A stretch of DNA of 50,123 bases from the NCBI GenBank assembly GCA_041674705.1, contig JBAYVF010000012.1, positions 1-50,123 of the forward strand, given 5' to 3'. Origin of the DNA: Aquincolibacterium sp041674705 (GTDB taxonomy: Bacteria > Omnitrophota > Omnitrophia > Omnitrophales > Aquincolibacteriaceae). Under the pieces are notes generated by a model. It was not told the DNA's origin and did no database searches. It saw only the letters and a list, made by a program, of their open reading frames with translations. Positions 15,109-23,411 of this stretch are shown in pieces; the first letter of the stretch is position 1; each line of letters opens with the position of its first letter. A program made the translations under genes and the position numbers.

Positions 15109-15876
15109 ATGAAATCCTCCAAGAAAAAAGCCATCCTGATCGGGGCCAGCACGGGAATCGGCCGTGCCCTTGCCAGGAAACTGTCCGCGGAAGGTTACCG
15201 GATCGCTCTGACCGGCCGCTCGCTCGAGCGATTGCAGGCGCTTCAAAAAGAACTGCCCGGGGAAAGCATCGTCAAGGAGATCGATGTCCGCGACTCCCGG
15301 GAGGCGATCCACAGTCTCCGGAATCTGATCATGCTTTTGCATGGGCTGGATCTTGTGATCATCAATGCCGGGGTGCTTTGTCAAAATGAGAAATTGCAGT
15401 GGAACCTGGAAGAAGAAATGATCAAGGTGAACGCGCTGGGCTTTGCCGCCGTGGCGAACGTGACCGCGGATTATTTTTCCCAGAAAGGTTCCGGCTGCAT
15501 TGTGGGGATCTCGTCGGTGGCGTGCCACCGCGGGAGCGGCCGTTCTCCGGCCTACAATGCCTCCAAGGCTTTTATTTCCAATTACATGGAAGGTCTGCGC
15601 CAGAAATTTTCAAATACCGCCATCCAGGTGATCGACATTCGTCCCGGGTTTGTGGACACCGACATGGTCCGTGGCCGTAAGGGGCTCTTCGGGATCATTT
15701 CTCCAGAAAAAGCGGCGGAGGCGATCTATGCCGCTATCCAAAAAGGAAAAAGGATCGCGTACGTGCCGGCCTGGTGGGGGATCGTGATATGGTTTTTCAA
15801 ACGGATCCCTGAATCTGTGTACCACTGGGGCTACCGCCGCTATCTGGCCTGGGACAAAAAAACGGCGGCGACCTGA
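15109..15876 (+). CDS. Short-chain dehydrogenase/reductase
   Basis: 255 aa NAD(P)-dependent oxidoreductase of the classical SDR fold: cofactor loop GASTGIGRAL (about 12-21), VIINAGVL, catalytic Ser in GISSVACHRG and YNASK. The substrate-binding C-terminus is followed by a hydrophobic, aromatic segment (VPAWWGIVIWFFKRIPESVYHWGYRRYL) that resembles the membrane-touching tail of DltE/YqjQ-like SDRs acting on lipids. The substrate cannot be assigned. It is the first gene of a run with the TrmH-type methylase. Confidence 0.9.
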   Translation: MKSSKKKAILIGASTGIGRALARKLSAEGYRIALTGRSLERLQALQKELPGESIVKEIDVRDSREAIHSLRNLIMLLHGLDLVIINAGVLCQNEKLQWNLEEEMIKVNALGFAAVANVTADYFSQKGSGCIVGISSVACHRGSGRSPAYNASKAFISNYMEGLRQKFSNTAIQVIDIRPGFVDTDMVRGRKGLFGIISPEKAAEAIYAAIQKGKRIAYVPAWWGIVIWFFKRIPESVYHWGYRRYLAWDKKTAAT

Positions 15877-15878
15877 CC

Positions 15879-16415
15879 GTGAGAAAACTAAGCCATCCGG
15901 AACTCGTGGCCCGCCAGGAAACCCGGCAAAAAGAGCCGCGGCTGCCGTTTTGCGCGGTCCTGAATGATATCCGCAGTCTCTACAATGTCGGGTCGATCTT
16001 CCGAACAGCCGACGGCGCCGGCGTCGGGAAACTATGGCTTTGCGGTATCACAGGACATCCTCCCGACACCCAGATCACCAAGACCGCCCTGGGCGCCGAA
16101 AAAGAAGTGCCCTGGGAATACCGTCGCGACGCCCGTGAAGTCTTGCGAGAACTGAAGTCGCAGGGTTACCGGATCGTTTTTCTCGAACAACTCGCCGAAA
16201 GCATTCCTTATCAGGATTACCATCCCGTGGATCCCGTCTGCCTTGTGGTCGGCAATGAAGTTGCCGGAGTTTCCGACGGCCTGGTATCTTTATGCGACGA
16301 AACGATCGAGATCGACATGGCGGGACTGAAGAACTCTCTGAATGTGAGCGTCGCGTTCGGAGTGGTCGCGTATCACTTCCGCAATTGCCTCAAAGCGACC
16401 CGGGCGATGCGATGA
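15879..16415 (+). CDS. TrmH/SpoU-family RNA methyltransferase
   Basis: 178 aa SPOUT methylase for ribose 2'-O methylation of tRNA or rRNA. The three SPOUT motifs are present: NVGSIFRTADGAGV, LVVGNEVAGVSD and MAGLKNSLNVSVAFGVV. No N-terminal substrate-binding domain, so it is a short single-domain form. Starts with GTG at 15879, two bases after the SDR stop. The target nucleotide cannot be told. The stop overlaps the acylphosphatase ATG. Confidence 0.9.
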   Translation: MRKLSHPELVARQETRQKEPRLPFCAVLNDIRSLYNVGSIFRTADGAGVGKLWLCGITGHPPDTQITKTALGAEKEVPWEYRRDAREVLRELKSQGYRIVFLEQLAESIPYQDYHPVDPVCLVVGNEVAGVSDGLVSLCDETIEIDMAGLKNSLNVSVAFGVVAYHFRNCLKATRAMR

Positions 16416-16690
16416 GCACAAAACGGATGCAGCTTTTTTTTAGCGGCACCGTGCAAGGCGTGGGATTCCGCTTTACGGCCGAGCGCCTGGCCCGGCGTTT
16501 TCCCGTGACAGGATTTGTCCGCAATCTTGACGACGGCCGCGTCGAAGTGACCGCGGAAGGCGAGGAGCCGTCTTTGGTGGAATTCCTTTCCGCGCTCCGC
16601 GAATCCGGCATGAAAGATTACATCCGGGACGTCGAGGCTCATTGGTCCGCGGCCCAGGGATGTTTTAAGGGATTTGGGATCGCTTATTAA
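16412..16690 (+). CDS. acyP: Acylphosphatase
   Basis: 92 aa enzyme hydrolysing acyl phosphates. The catalytic Arg is in GTVQGVGFRF and the catalytic Asn in GFVRNLDDGRVEV. The ATG at 16412 is set by the ATGA overlap with the previous gene; the longer upstream frame is only its shadow. Length and both motifs are normal. Confidence 0.93.
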   Translation: MSTKRMQLFFSGTVQGVGFRFTAERLARRFPVTGFVRNLDDGRVEVTAEGEEPSLVEFLSALRESGMKDYIRDVEAHWSAAQGCFKGFGIAY

Positions 16691-16709
16691 ATCGGGTCGG
16701 GGGAGAAGT

Positions 16710-17426
16710 ATGCGCTACGCGATTTTCGCTGACATTCACGGCAATCTGGAAGCCCTCGAAGCGGCGCTGGAATATGCAAAAAAAAGCCGCTTGTCGCGGT
16801 TCGTCGTCCTGGGAGATTCCGTGGGCTACGGCGCGAACCCGAACGAATGTCTGGCGTGGGCGCTTCAGAGCGCCGGGCTTCATGTGATGGGAAATCACGA
16901 GGCGGCGGTGGTCCACGACAAGATTCGTGAAAAATTCACGTCCTCGGCCCGCGAAGCAATTGACTGGACTGCCGGACGGCTCGGACCGGGGCTCGTCGCC
17001 AGGATCAAGGACCTGCCTTACCTTCAAAGCGAGGGAGCCATCACCCTCGCGCACGGCACTTTGCATAGCCCCGAGGAATTCCATTATCTCTTCGATGAAA
17101 GCGACGCCTACAAATCATTTCTGGCCCTGCGAACCAGTTTCGGGTTTGTCGGCCACAGCCATGTGCCGTCTTTTTTCGCGGAAAAAGAGGCGACCGGGGG
17201 TTATCTGAAGGAAGGTGTTTTGAAACTCCGGAAAAACGAACGGTACCTCCTGAATCCCGGAAGTATTAGCCAGCCCCGTGATCGCGACTGGCGCCTTTCG
17301 TTCGGTATTCTGGACGAAGACAAATTAACGTTTGAAATCGTGCGTCTGCCTTACGATAATAAGCGAGCCTCGGAGAAGATCCTGGCGGAAGGGTTGCCTT
17401 CCTCGTTGGCTTATCGATTGCTCTGA
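16710..17426 (+). CDS. Metallophosphoesterase, YfcE/MJ0936-like
   Basis: 238 aa calcineurin-like phosphoesterase. Metal ligands are visible: DIHGN at the N-terminus, LGDSVGYGANP, MGNHE, and GHSHVPS near residue 150, then LLNPGSISQPRD. GGGGAGAAG precedes the ATG at 16710, which gives the standard MRYAIFADIHGN start. Relatives hydrolyse phosphodiesters or phosphoproteins; the natural substrate is unknown. Adjacent to ligA with a short gap. Confidence 0.9.
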   Translation: MRYAIFADIHGNLEALEAALEYAKKSRLSRFVVLGDSVGYGANPNECLAWALQSAGLHVMGNHEAAVVHDKIREKFTSSAREAIDWTAGRLGPGLVARIKDLPYLQSEGAITLAHGTLHSPEEFHYLFDESDAYKSFLALRTSFGFVGHSHVPSFFAEKEATGGYLKEGVLKLRKNERYLLNPGSISQPRDRDWRLSFGILDEDKLTFEIVRLPYDNKRASEKILAEGLPSSLAYRLL

Positions 17427-17442
17427 AAACAGTAAGGGATTT

Positions 17443-19479
17443 ATGACGAAAAACGAAGCGGCAAAAAAGATCCAGAAATTGCGGACCGAGCTCGAACGGC
17501 ACAACCGCCTCTATTACCTCGAGGCGAAACCCGTGATCTCGGACCGTGATTACGATCACCTGATGCGTGAGCTCCTCGATCTTGAAAAAGAATTCCCTGA
17601 ATTCCTGACCCCGGATTCTCCTTCCTGTCGCGTGGGCGGCGCGCCGCTCAAGTCATTCAAAACGATCGAGCACAAAGTCCCCATGCTCTCGCTCGACAAC
17701 ACGTATTCCCGCAAGGAACTGGAGGAATTCGACACCCGCGTCAAAAAAGGCCTCGGCGGCGAACCCTTCTCCTATTTTGTGGAAGAAAAAGTCGACGGTG
17801 TTTCCATCGCGCTTGTTTATGAAGAAGGCATCCTCAAGCTCGGCGCCACGCGGGGCGACGGACGCTACGGCGACGACATCACGGAAAATATCAAAACCCT
17901 CGGTTCCATTCCGCTCCGGCTTCCGGCCCCCGGAAGCTCTTTTCAGGGTCCGGTCCCGAGGCTTCTGGAAGTGCGCGGCGAGGCTTATATTTCCAAAGAC
18001 CAGTTCGAAAAGATCAATGCGGAAAAGGAAAAAGAGGGCGACGACCTTTTTGCCAATCCCAGGAACGCCTGCGCGGGGAGCTTGAAACTCCTCGACCCGA
18101 AACTCGTCGCGCGCCGCAAACTCGACGCTCTTATTCATGGCCTGGCGCGTTACGAGGGAACTCAGCCACCCCAGAGCCAAAGCGAGGCGATGGCGTTCCT
18201 GAAAGAACTTGGATTCAAAGTGATCCCGGACGCGAAAAAATGCAAGACCCTGAACGAGGTTTTCGGTGTGGTGGATGCGATCGAAAAGAAACGCGACGCG
18301 CTTCAGTATGAAATTGACGGCGTGGTGGTAAAAGTCGACCAGTTCGAGGATCAGAAGACGCTGGGCATGACTTCCAAATCGCCGAGATGGATGATTGCGT
18401 ATAAATACGCGGCGGAGCAGGCCGAAACTGTCCTTGAAGATATCAAGGTCCAGGTGGGACGCACCGGAGTCCTGACGCCGGTCGCGATCCTCACGCCTGT
18501 CCAGCTTGCCGGGACCACGGTGTCGCGCGCAAGTCTCCACAACCAGGATGAAATTGAACGTCTGGACGCGCGGCCCGGAGACACGGTTTTGATCGAGAAA
18601 AGCGGGGAGATCATTCCTCAGGTCATTTCAGTCAATAAAGACAAGCGCAGGGGAAATCCCGACAAATTTATTTTCCCGAAAAAGTGTCCGGTCTGTGGCG
18701 AGAAAGCCGGAAAGTACGGCGAAGAAGTCGCGGTCCGGTGCCTGAACCCGCTTTGTCCGGCCCAGCTCAAGGGCGCGCTCAAGCATTTCGCCGGCCGCGA
18801 GGCCATGGATATTGAGAACCTCGGCGTCTCCATTATTGACCAGCTCGTGCAGAAAGGTCTTGTGAAAGACCTGGCCGATCTCTACACGCTGAAACAAGCA
18901 GGGCTCGAAGCGCTGGAGCGGATGGGGGAGAAGTCGGCGGCGAATCTGGTCGAGGGGATCGAGCAAAGCAAAAAACGGCCTTTGCCGAGCCTGATCTTTG
19001 CCTTGGGTATTCTGGATGTCGGCGTGCACACGGCTTTTATTCTCGCGGAAAAATTCGGGAGCATCGAAAAACTTTCCAGGGCCACGCTGGAAGACCTGGA
19101 AGGCATTCGTGAGATCGGCCCTGTGACGGCGGGGCGGATCGTGGAATTTTTCGCCAACGTTTCCGCGAAAAAACTCCTCAAAAAACTTGAGAGCGCCGGC
19201 GTTCAGATGGACATTGTGGAAAAAGTCGCGGGGGACAATCCGTTCCGCGGCAAAACCATTGTCCTCACTGGCACGCTTGAAAGTATTGAACGCTCCGCCG
19301 CCGAGGCGCTTTTGCGCAAGCTCGGCGCCCACCCCTCGGGCTCTGTCAGCAAAAAAACCAACATCCTTGTCGCCGGCCCCGGCGCCGGCAGTAAATTGGC
19401 GAAGGCCCAGGAACTCGGCATCAAAATCTGGGACGAAAAAAAGTTTTTGTCTGAGCTCGAGAAATCGGGGGTTAAGTGA
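17443..19479 (+). CDS. ligA: NAD-dependent DNA ligase
   Basis: 678 aa, normal length. Domain Ia, adenylation domain with the KVDG motif (K116), OB fold, four-cysteine zinc finger (CPVCG and CLNPLCPAQ), helix-hairpin-helix repeats (LEGIREIGPVTAGRI) and a C-terminal BRCT domain (GKTIVLTGTLE). ATG 17443 is preferred over an earlier in-frame codon inside the phosphoesterase gene because it starts directly before the domain Ia helix. The last 25 codons occur again, mutated, at 20359-20436 beyond a methyltransferase gene. Confidence 0.96.
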   Translation: MTKNEAAKKIQKLRTELERHNRLYYLEAKPVISDRDYDHLMRELLDLEKEFPEFLTPDSPSCRVGGAPLKSFKTIEHKVPMLSLDNTYSRKELEEFDTRVKKGLGGEPFSYFVEEKVDGVSIALVYEEGILKLGATRGDGRYGDDITENIKTLGSIPLRLPAPGSSFQGPVPRLLEVRGEAYISKDQFEKINAEKEKEGDDLFANPRNACAGSLKLLDPKLVARRKLDALIHGLARYEGTQPPQSQSEAMAFLKELGFKVIPDAKKCKTLNEVFGVVDAIEKKRDALQYEIDGVVVKVDQFEDQKTLGMTSKSPRWMIAYKYAAEQAETVLEDIKVQVGRTGVLTPVAILTPVQLAGTTVSRASLHNQDEIERLDARPGDTVLIEKSGEIIPQVISVNKDKRRGNPDKFIFPKKCPVCGEKAGKYGEEVAVRCLNPLCPAQLKGALKHFAGREAMDIENLGVSIIDQLVQKGLVKDLADLYTLKQAGLEALERMGEKSAANLVEGIEQSKKRPLPSLIFALGILDVGVHTAFILAEKFGSIEKLSRATLEDLEGIREIGPVTAGRIVEFFANVSAKKLLKKLESAGVQMDIVEKVAGDNPFRGKTIVLTGTLESIERSAAEALLRKLGAHPSGSVSKKTNILVAGPGAGSKLAKAQELGIKIWDEKKFLSELEKSGVK

Positions 19480-19542
19480 TGTGCTTGCCCGACGACGCTT
19501 CAGTGGCGGGTCCCCGGGAATTATAGAAAGAAGAGGACAACG

Positions 19543-20313
19543 ATGAAGCCATGGTATGAAACATTATTTGAAAACTATGCACAGAAATACGATAAAGAAT
19601 GTTACGTTCAGGGGACGCTTGGGGAATGTAATTTTATTGAACAGGAGTTAAAGCATAACAAAAATGTAAGGATCCTTGATGTCGGATGCGGAACAGGCAG
19701 GCATTCGATCGAACTTACGAAAAGGGGCTATAACGTTACCGGCGTTGACCTTTCCGGGAATCAGATAAAAAGAGCAAAGGAAAAGGCGCAAGAGGCAGGG
19801 GTGACCATCGATTTTCAAATACAAGATGCGCGCAAGCTCTCTTTTGCCGGCGAATTTGATCTGGTGATCATGCTGTGTGAAGGCGGATTCTCTCTCATGG
19901 AAACAGATGAGATGAATTTTGAGATACTCAAGAACGCCACCAAGGCGCTCAAAGATAAAGGCAAGCTCATTTTCACCACATTAAACGGATTGTTCCCGCT
20001 GTTTCATTCGGTCAGTGAATTTTATAAGTCAGCGCAGAAAGAACAGAAAGAAGGCCAGTCCCAGTGTAAGGAGTGCTCCTTTGATCTGATGACTTTCCGG
20101 GACCATAATACAACCGTTATTGAAGATGACTCCGGGAACAAAAGAGAACTCAAAAGCAATGAGCGCTATTATGTGCCTAGCGAAATAAAGTGGCTTTTAA
20201 AGACGCTGGGATATAAAAAAATATACATTTTTGGCGCGAAGCTCGGGGCCTACTCAAGAAACGACAAACTGACCACTGACGATTTTGAAATGCTCATTGT
20301 CGCGGAAAAATAG
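19543..20313 (+). CDS. Class I SAM-dependent methyltransferase
   Basis: 256 aa. SAM-binding motif I VRILDVGCGTGRHSIELTKR near residue 45, acidic VTGVDLSGNQIKRAKEKA, and post-motifs DFQIQDARKL and FDLVIMLCEGGFSLM. The C-terminal half carries a long insertion with FTTLNGLFPLFHSV. Small-molecule methylase type; substrate unknown. Codon use is visibly richer in A and T than ligA, and the gene lies between ligA and a copy of the ligA tail, so it looks acquired. AGAAGAGGACAACG precedes the ATG. Confidence 0.88.
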   Translation: MKPWYETLFENYAQKYDKECYVQGTLGECNFIEQELKHNKNVRILDVGCGTGRHSIELTKRGYNVTGVDLSGNQIKRAKEKAQEAGVTIDFQIQDARKLSFAGEFDLVIMLCEGGFSLMETDEMNFEILKNATKALKDKGKLIFTTLNGLFPLFHSVSEFYKSAQKEQKEGQSQCKECSFDLMTFRDHNTTVIEDDSGNKRELKSNERYYVPSEIKWLLKTLGYKKIYIFGAKLGAYSRNDKLTTDDFEMLIVAEK

Positions 20314-20326
20314 AGCAGAGCGGTAC

Positions 20327-20354
20327 CCCGCCAAAGGCGGGCAAGCAGGTACCT
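20327..20354 (+). repeat. Palindrome with flanking GGTACC, copy 1 of island repeat
   Basis: Hairpin CCCGCC-AAA-GGCGGG (20327-20341) followed by GCGGGCAAGCAGGTACCT (20337-20354). The latter recurs with one base less at 22228-22244 on the other side of the TIR-like/TPR gene, and CTTGCCCG at 19484-19491 is an inverted piece. Confidence 0.6.
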
Positions 20355-20358
20355 TTCG

Positions 20359-20436
20359 GCGCAGGGACTCGGCATCGAGATCTGGGATGAAAAAAAGTTT
20401 TTGTCCGAACTCCAAAAATCAGGGGTCAGGATTTGA
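20359..20436 (+). pseudogene. Duplicated 3' end of ligA (25 codons plus stop)
   Basis: Reads in frame as AQGLGIEIWDEKKFLSELQ and so on to TGA, against AQELGIKIWDEKKFLSELE at the end of the intact ligA (19405-19479). About 60 of 72 aligned bases are identical by eye. It has no start and is a remnant, either of a second ligA displaced by recombination or of a target-site duplication made when the methyltransferase segment inserted. Confidence 0.85.
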
Positions 20437-20522
20437 AGAATCAGATCGTAGGGTATCCCTTGGTGGGACGCCTGTTGTAATAGACGCTATTAAAAACAAG
20501 CATTAATCTTGGAGGTGTTGGC

Positions 20523-22202
20523 ATGAGTTTAGATAATGGGATAAAACCGCACAACGCAGAAAGCAAGGACCAAAAGACGTGTTTTTTGATCTATTCCACA
20601 AGAGAAAATCATGTCCCCAAAGTTATTGAAAGGCTGTGTGATGTCCTAAGTAACGAATTGAATTATTTCCCAATTAAATTAGATGAAGCGCGTGTTGGTG
20701 GCACGCCATTATTAGTGGACATTCTTAAATACACTAGAGAATGTGATATTGGCATTGTTATTCTCGATGGGTTAAGGCCGAATGTGATGCTTGAACTAGG
20801 TATGGCGTTGGCTAATGACACGCCGTGCATCATCCTCAAAGAACAAGACGCTAATATTAACGTTGAGTCGCTGATTTCTGATGCTGGGCGAACGTCCAAG
20901 ACGGCACCTAAGATAAAAATCGATATATCGAAACATGTTTCAGATATTTCTAACATTAGCTGGAATGAATATTCGTTGCAAGATGACACAGCTTTTCGCA
21001 GATTGATTAGAAGCGAAATCCAAAAATTACGACTACGTATAAAAAATAAAAAATCGCATCGCCATCAGAAGTACTCAGCAAAAATCATTTTATTGCTAAG
21101 ACGAATCGATGGATCAGATAAGCTTTCTCTGAAAGGTCGCACGCGATTGATGGCTGAAGCGCGAAGGGAAATGCGGTTGCTTCCCAAGGATGAAAGCGCT
21201 CATATTTCTTTTCACATGGCGCGATTATTGTTAAATCAAAATAAATATCAAACAGCATTACGAGAGGTGGCGCAGGGTTTATTCCTTAGTCCCAACGACG
21301 ATCAGTTGTTGGCATTAAAAGGAAGGATCCTTTCTAAGCTTGGCCAATCCAAGGAAGGACTTCGCCTATTAAAAATTGCCCTCTCAAAGAATCCTCGTAA
21401 TAAATATCTGCGGCGTCAATATTTGAATCTGTTGAATCTTAACGGCAACCCGAAAGCTGTTTTAAAATTTCTCGCCAAGGCGACTTACGAATCTCTCCTT
21501 ATCGATGACCTAGTTCCAATAAAAGCAAAAGCCTTTTTTTTAGACGGACAAATTTCGGACAGTTTGAAGTTGTTGATTGAAATGTATGAATATGATTTAA
21601 ATAAATGGGCGATTCATGAGGCAATGTTTCTTCTCTCTAAGGAGGAGCCGACCCGCTTGCCTAAAGAGCTGATTGCTCAAATTGGGCGGAATGTTCAACG
21701 GGCTTTGGAACGTAAGCATATTCGTTGCTATCTCTGTTTTGCTAGAGGGTGTAATGCAATAGGTCTGAAAAACCTTGCATTGAGATTTTCTTTAATTCGG
21801 TTTAAAACCCAAAAAAGGAAAACCGCGGACGATTTAAATGAATTCGCATTTGATTTTATAGATATGGGTGAATATAAAATGGCGCGAACTATTTTGTATC
21901 CTGCGATTAAAAAATTTCCCAATCACTCGTACTTGAATGCGACATGGGGTCTTTATAAGCTAAAAGTGGAGAACGATCTCGCTGCTGGAAAACGGTATTA
22001 TTCAAAGGCGATCGATCTTAAACCAGAGGATATGCCGTTAAAACGAATGTATCTATACCAACTTGGTAAGTTTTATCTGCGAAGTGGTGATATGAAGCTT
22101 GCTGAGAAAAATTATAAGAGCGCATTAGGAATACAAACTAAACACATGCAAAGGAAGATTCAGTGCGAGCTTGGATGCTTTATGAAACGCAAGGGGCGAT
22201 AG
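20523..22202 (+). CDS. TIR-like / nucleoside-deoxyribosyltransferase-like domain fused to TPR repeats
   Basis: 559 aa. Residues about 18-170 form an alpha/beta domain: TCFLIYSTRENHV, RECDIGIVILDG and PNVMLELGMALA (86-97). The PNVxxELG segment with its Glu (E91) is the active-site motif of TIR-like and deoxyribosyltransferase-like domains that act on nucleotides or NAD. From about residue 210 to the end are tetratricopeptide-like helices (YQTALREVAQGLFLSPNDDQ; GKRYYSKAIDLKPED). This enzyme-plus-TPR layout is common in anti-phage and signalling proteins. A and T are much higher than in the core genes and repeats flank it. GGAGGTGTTGGC precedes the ATG. Function is inferred from architecture. 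Confidence 0.75.
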   Translation: MSLDNGIKPHNAESKDQKTCFLIYSTRENHVPKVIERLCDVLSNELNYFPIKLDEARVGGTPLLVDILKYTRECDIGIVILDGLRPNVMLELGMALANDTPCIILKEQDANINVESLISDAGRTSKTAPKIKIDISKHVSDISNISWNEYSLQDDTAFRRLIRSEIQKLRLRIKNKKSHRHQKYSAKIILLLRRIDGSDKLSLKGRTRLMAEARREMRLLPKDESAHISFHMARLLLNQNKYQTALREVAQGLFLSPNDDQLLALKGRILSKLGQSKEGLRLLKIALSKNPRNKYLRRQYLNLLNLNGNPKAVLKFLAKATYESLLIDDLVPIKAKAFFLDGQISDSLKLLIEMYEYDLNKWAIHEAMFLLSKEEPTRLPKELIAQIGRNVQRALERKHIRCYLCFARGCNAIGLKNLALRFSLIRFKTQKRKTADDLNEFAFDFIDMGEYKMARTILYPAIKKFPNHSYLNATWGLYKLKVENDLAAGKRYYSKAIDLKPEDMPLKRMYLYQLGKFYLRSGDMKLAEKNYKSALGIQTKHMQRKIQCELGCFMKRKGR

Positions 22203-22227
22203 GTGACAGCCCTGCCAAGATGCGCTA

Positions 22228-22244
22228 GCGGGCAAGAGGTACCT
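22228..22244 (+). repeat. Island repeat, copy 2
   Basis: GCGGGCAAGAGGTACCT, matching 20337-20354 apart from one missing C. The two copies bracket the ligA-tail remnant and the TIR-like/TPR gene. Confidence 0.55.
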
Positions 22245-22278
22245 CGGGGACAGGTAAGCTTTGAAAGGGTCTAAGCCT

Positions 22279-23352
22279 ATGTTGATTCGTGGTGGGGTGA
22301 GAGTGGCAGTAATTTCCTTCGTTTTATTCTTCCAATTAGTTTCCTCGAGTTTTGCAGTTCCTTCGACGGGTTCGACAAGCTCACCGCAAGCAACTTCCGT
22401 TCAGAGTTACGATGAGTTAGTGAAGGCGATCCGGGGGGCGAAGGCGGAGAGCCAGGCGCGCGTGGAGAAGATCGTCGAGCAGGAGCGTGTCCGCGAGGCG
22501 TGGGAGATCGGGAAGCTGATCGACGCTCATGTGCTTCAGCATAAAGAACGGGCGGATTACGGAAAGAGGATCCTTCTCAAACTCTCCAAGGACCTTGGCA
22601 TGAGCGACACGGAGCTGGGGTATATGCTTCAATTCGCCAGGGCTTATCCGATTTCCCGGCCTGCCGGGAAATTGAGCTGGAGCGAGTATGAGTCGCTTCT
22701 CGCGGTAAATGATGCCAAGAAACGTCAGACTCTTGTCGACAAAGCTGAAAAGGAGAATTGGTCTCGTGATCGTTTGCGTTCCGAGGTCCGGAACGTGACC
22801 CAGCCTGGGAGATCTGCCCCGGTAGAAGTTCTCACCGCCAAACCCGGGATTTTGCATGCGTACCGTGTCGTTGCTGGACTGGAGGAAGGGGAGCGGGTCC
22901 TGGATCTCGGTTTTTCCAATTATTACAAGCCGGTCGAAAAAATCACTTTTCAGCCCGATGACATTCTTGAGGTTGTGTGGGGCGGTGAGTACAAGAAACT
23001 GAAAGATGCGGGCGAAGACGTTCTTTATACTTATAAGATCGAGGTCCTGGATATTATTGATGGGGACACGATCAAGGCCGTGATCGACCTTGGGTTCGGG
23101 TTCCGGACTGTCCAGACGCTCCGGCTTCGGGGCATGGATGCCCCCGAGATCGCGACCGCGGACGGCAAAGCCGCCAAGGAGTTTTTAGAAAAGCTGCTCG
23201 CTCCCTCGTCCAAAGTCATCATCAGGACCGTCAAATCAGACAAGTACGACCGTTACCTGGCGGATGTATTCCTTGCTAACGAAGGTGGTAAAGAACAGTA
23301 TGTTAACAATCAGTTACTCGAAGAAGGGCACGCCGTTCGTGTTGGCGAATGA
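22279..23352 (+). CDS. Secreted DUF1016-N/staphylococcal-nuclease fusion
   Basis: ATG 22279 is chosen: AAAGGG lies at 22264-22269 and the protein then starts with a signal peptide (MLIRGGVRVAVISFVLFFQL, cleaved near SSFA). Residues about 45-180 match the DUF1016/YhcG N-terminal domain (SYDELVKAIRGAK, REAWEIGKLIDAH, ERADYGKRILLKLSKDLG, KLSWSEYESLLAV, WSRDRLRSEV). After a linker, a thermonuclease (SNase) domain begins at IEVLDIIDGDTIKAV, with catalytic residues in LRLRGMDAPE and DKYDRYLADV and the end NNQLLEEGHAVRV. A DUF1016 domain, normally cytosolic and joined to a PD-(D/E)XK nuclease, is unusual in an exported protein. Confidence 0.85.
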   Translation: MLIRGGVRVAVISFVLFFQLVSSSFAVPSTGSTSSPQATSVQSYDELVKAIRGAKAESQARVEKIVEQERVREAWEIGKLIDAHVLQHKERADYGKRILLKLSKDLGMSDTELGYMLQFARAYPISRPAGKLSWSEYESLLAVNDAKKRQTLVDKAEKENWSRDRLRSEVRNVTQPGRSAPVEVLTAKPGILHAYRVVAGLEEGERVLDLGFSNYYKPVEKITFQPDDILEVVWGGEYKKLKDAGEDVLYTYKIEVLDIIDGDTIKAVIDLGFGFRTVQTLRLRGMDAPEIATADGKAAKEFLEKLLAPSSKVIIRTVKSDKYDRYLADVFLANEGGKEQYVNNQLLEEGHAVRVGE

Positions 23353-23411
23353 CGGTCCTGGTTTTTACTTTCAGAGGGGACTGCCATCAGTTTTGTTAAC
23401 GGAGGTATCTC

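Noticed and set aside
20285..20506. 73-codon open frame after the methyltransferase
   Set aside because: Runs through the palindrome and the ligA-tail copy in the wrong frame; the ligA-like frame is a different one.
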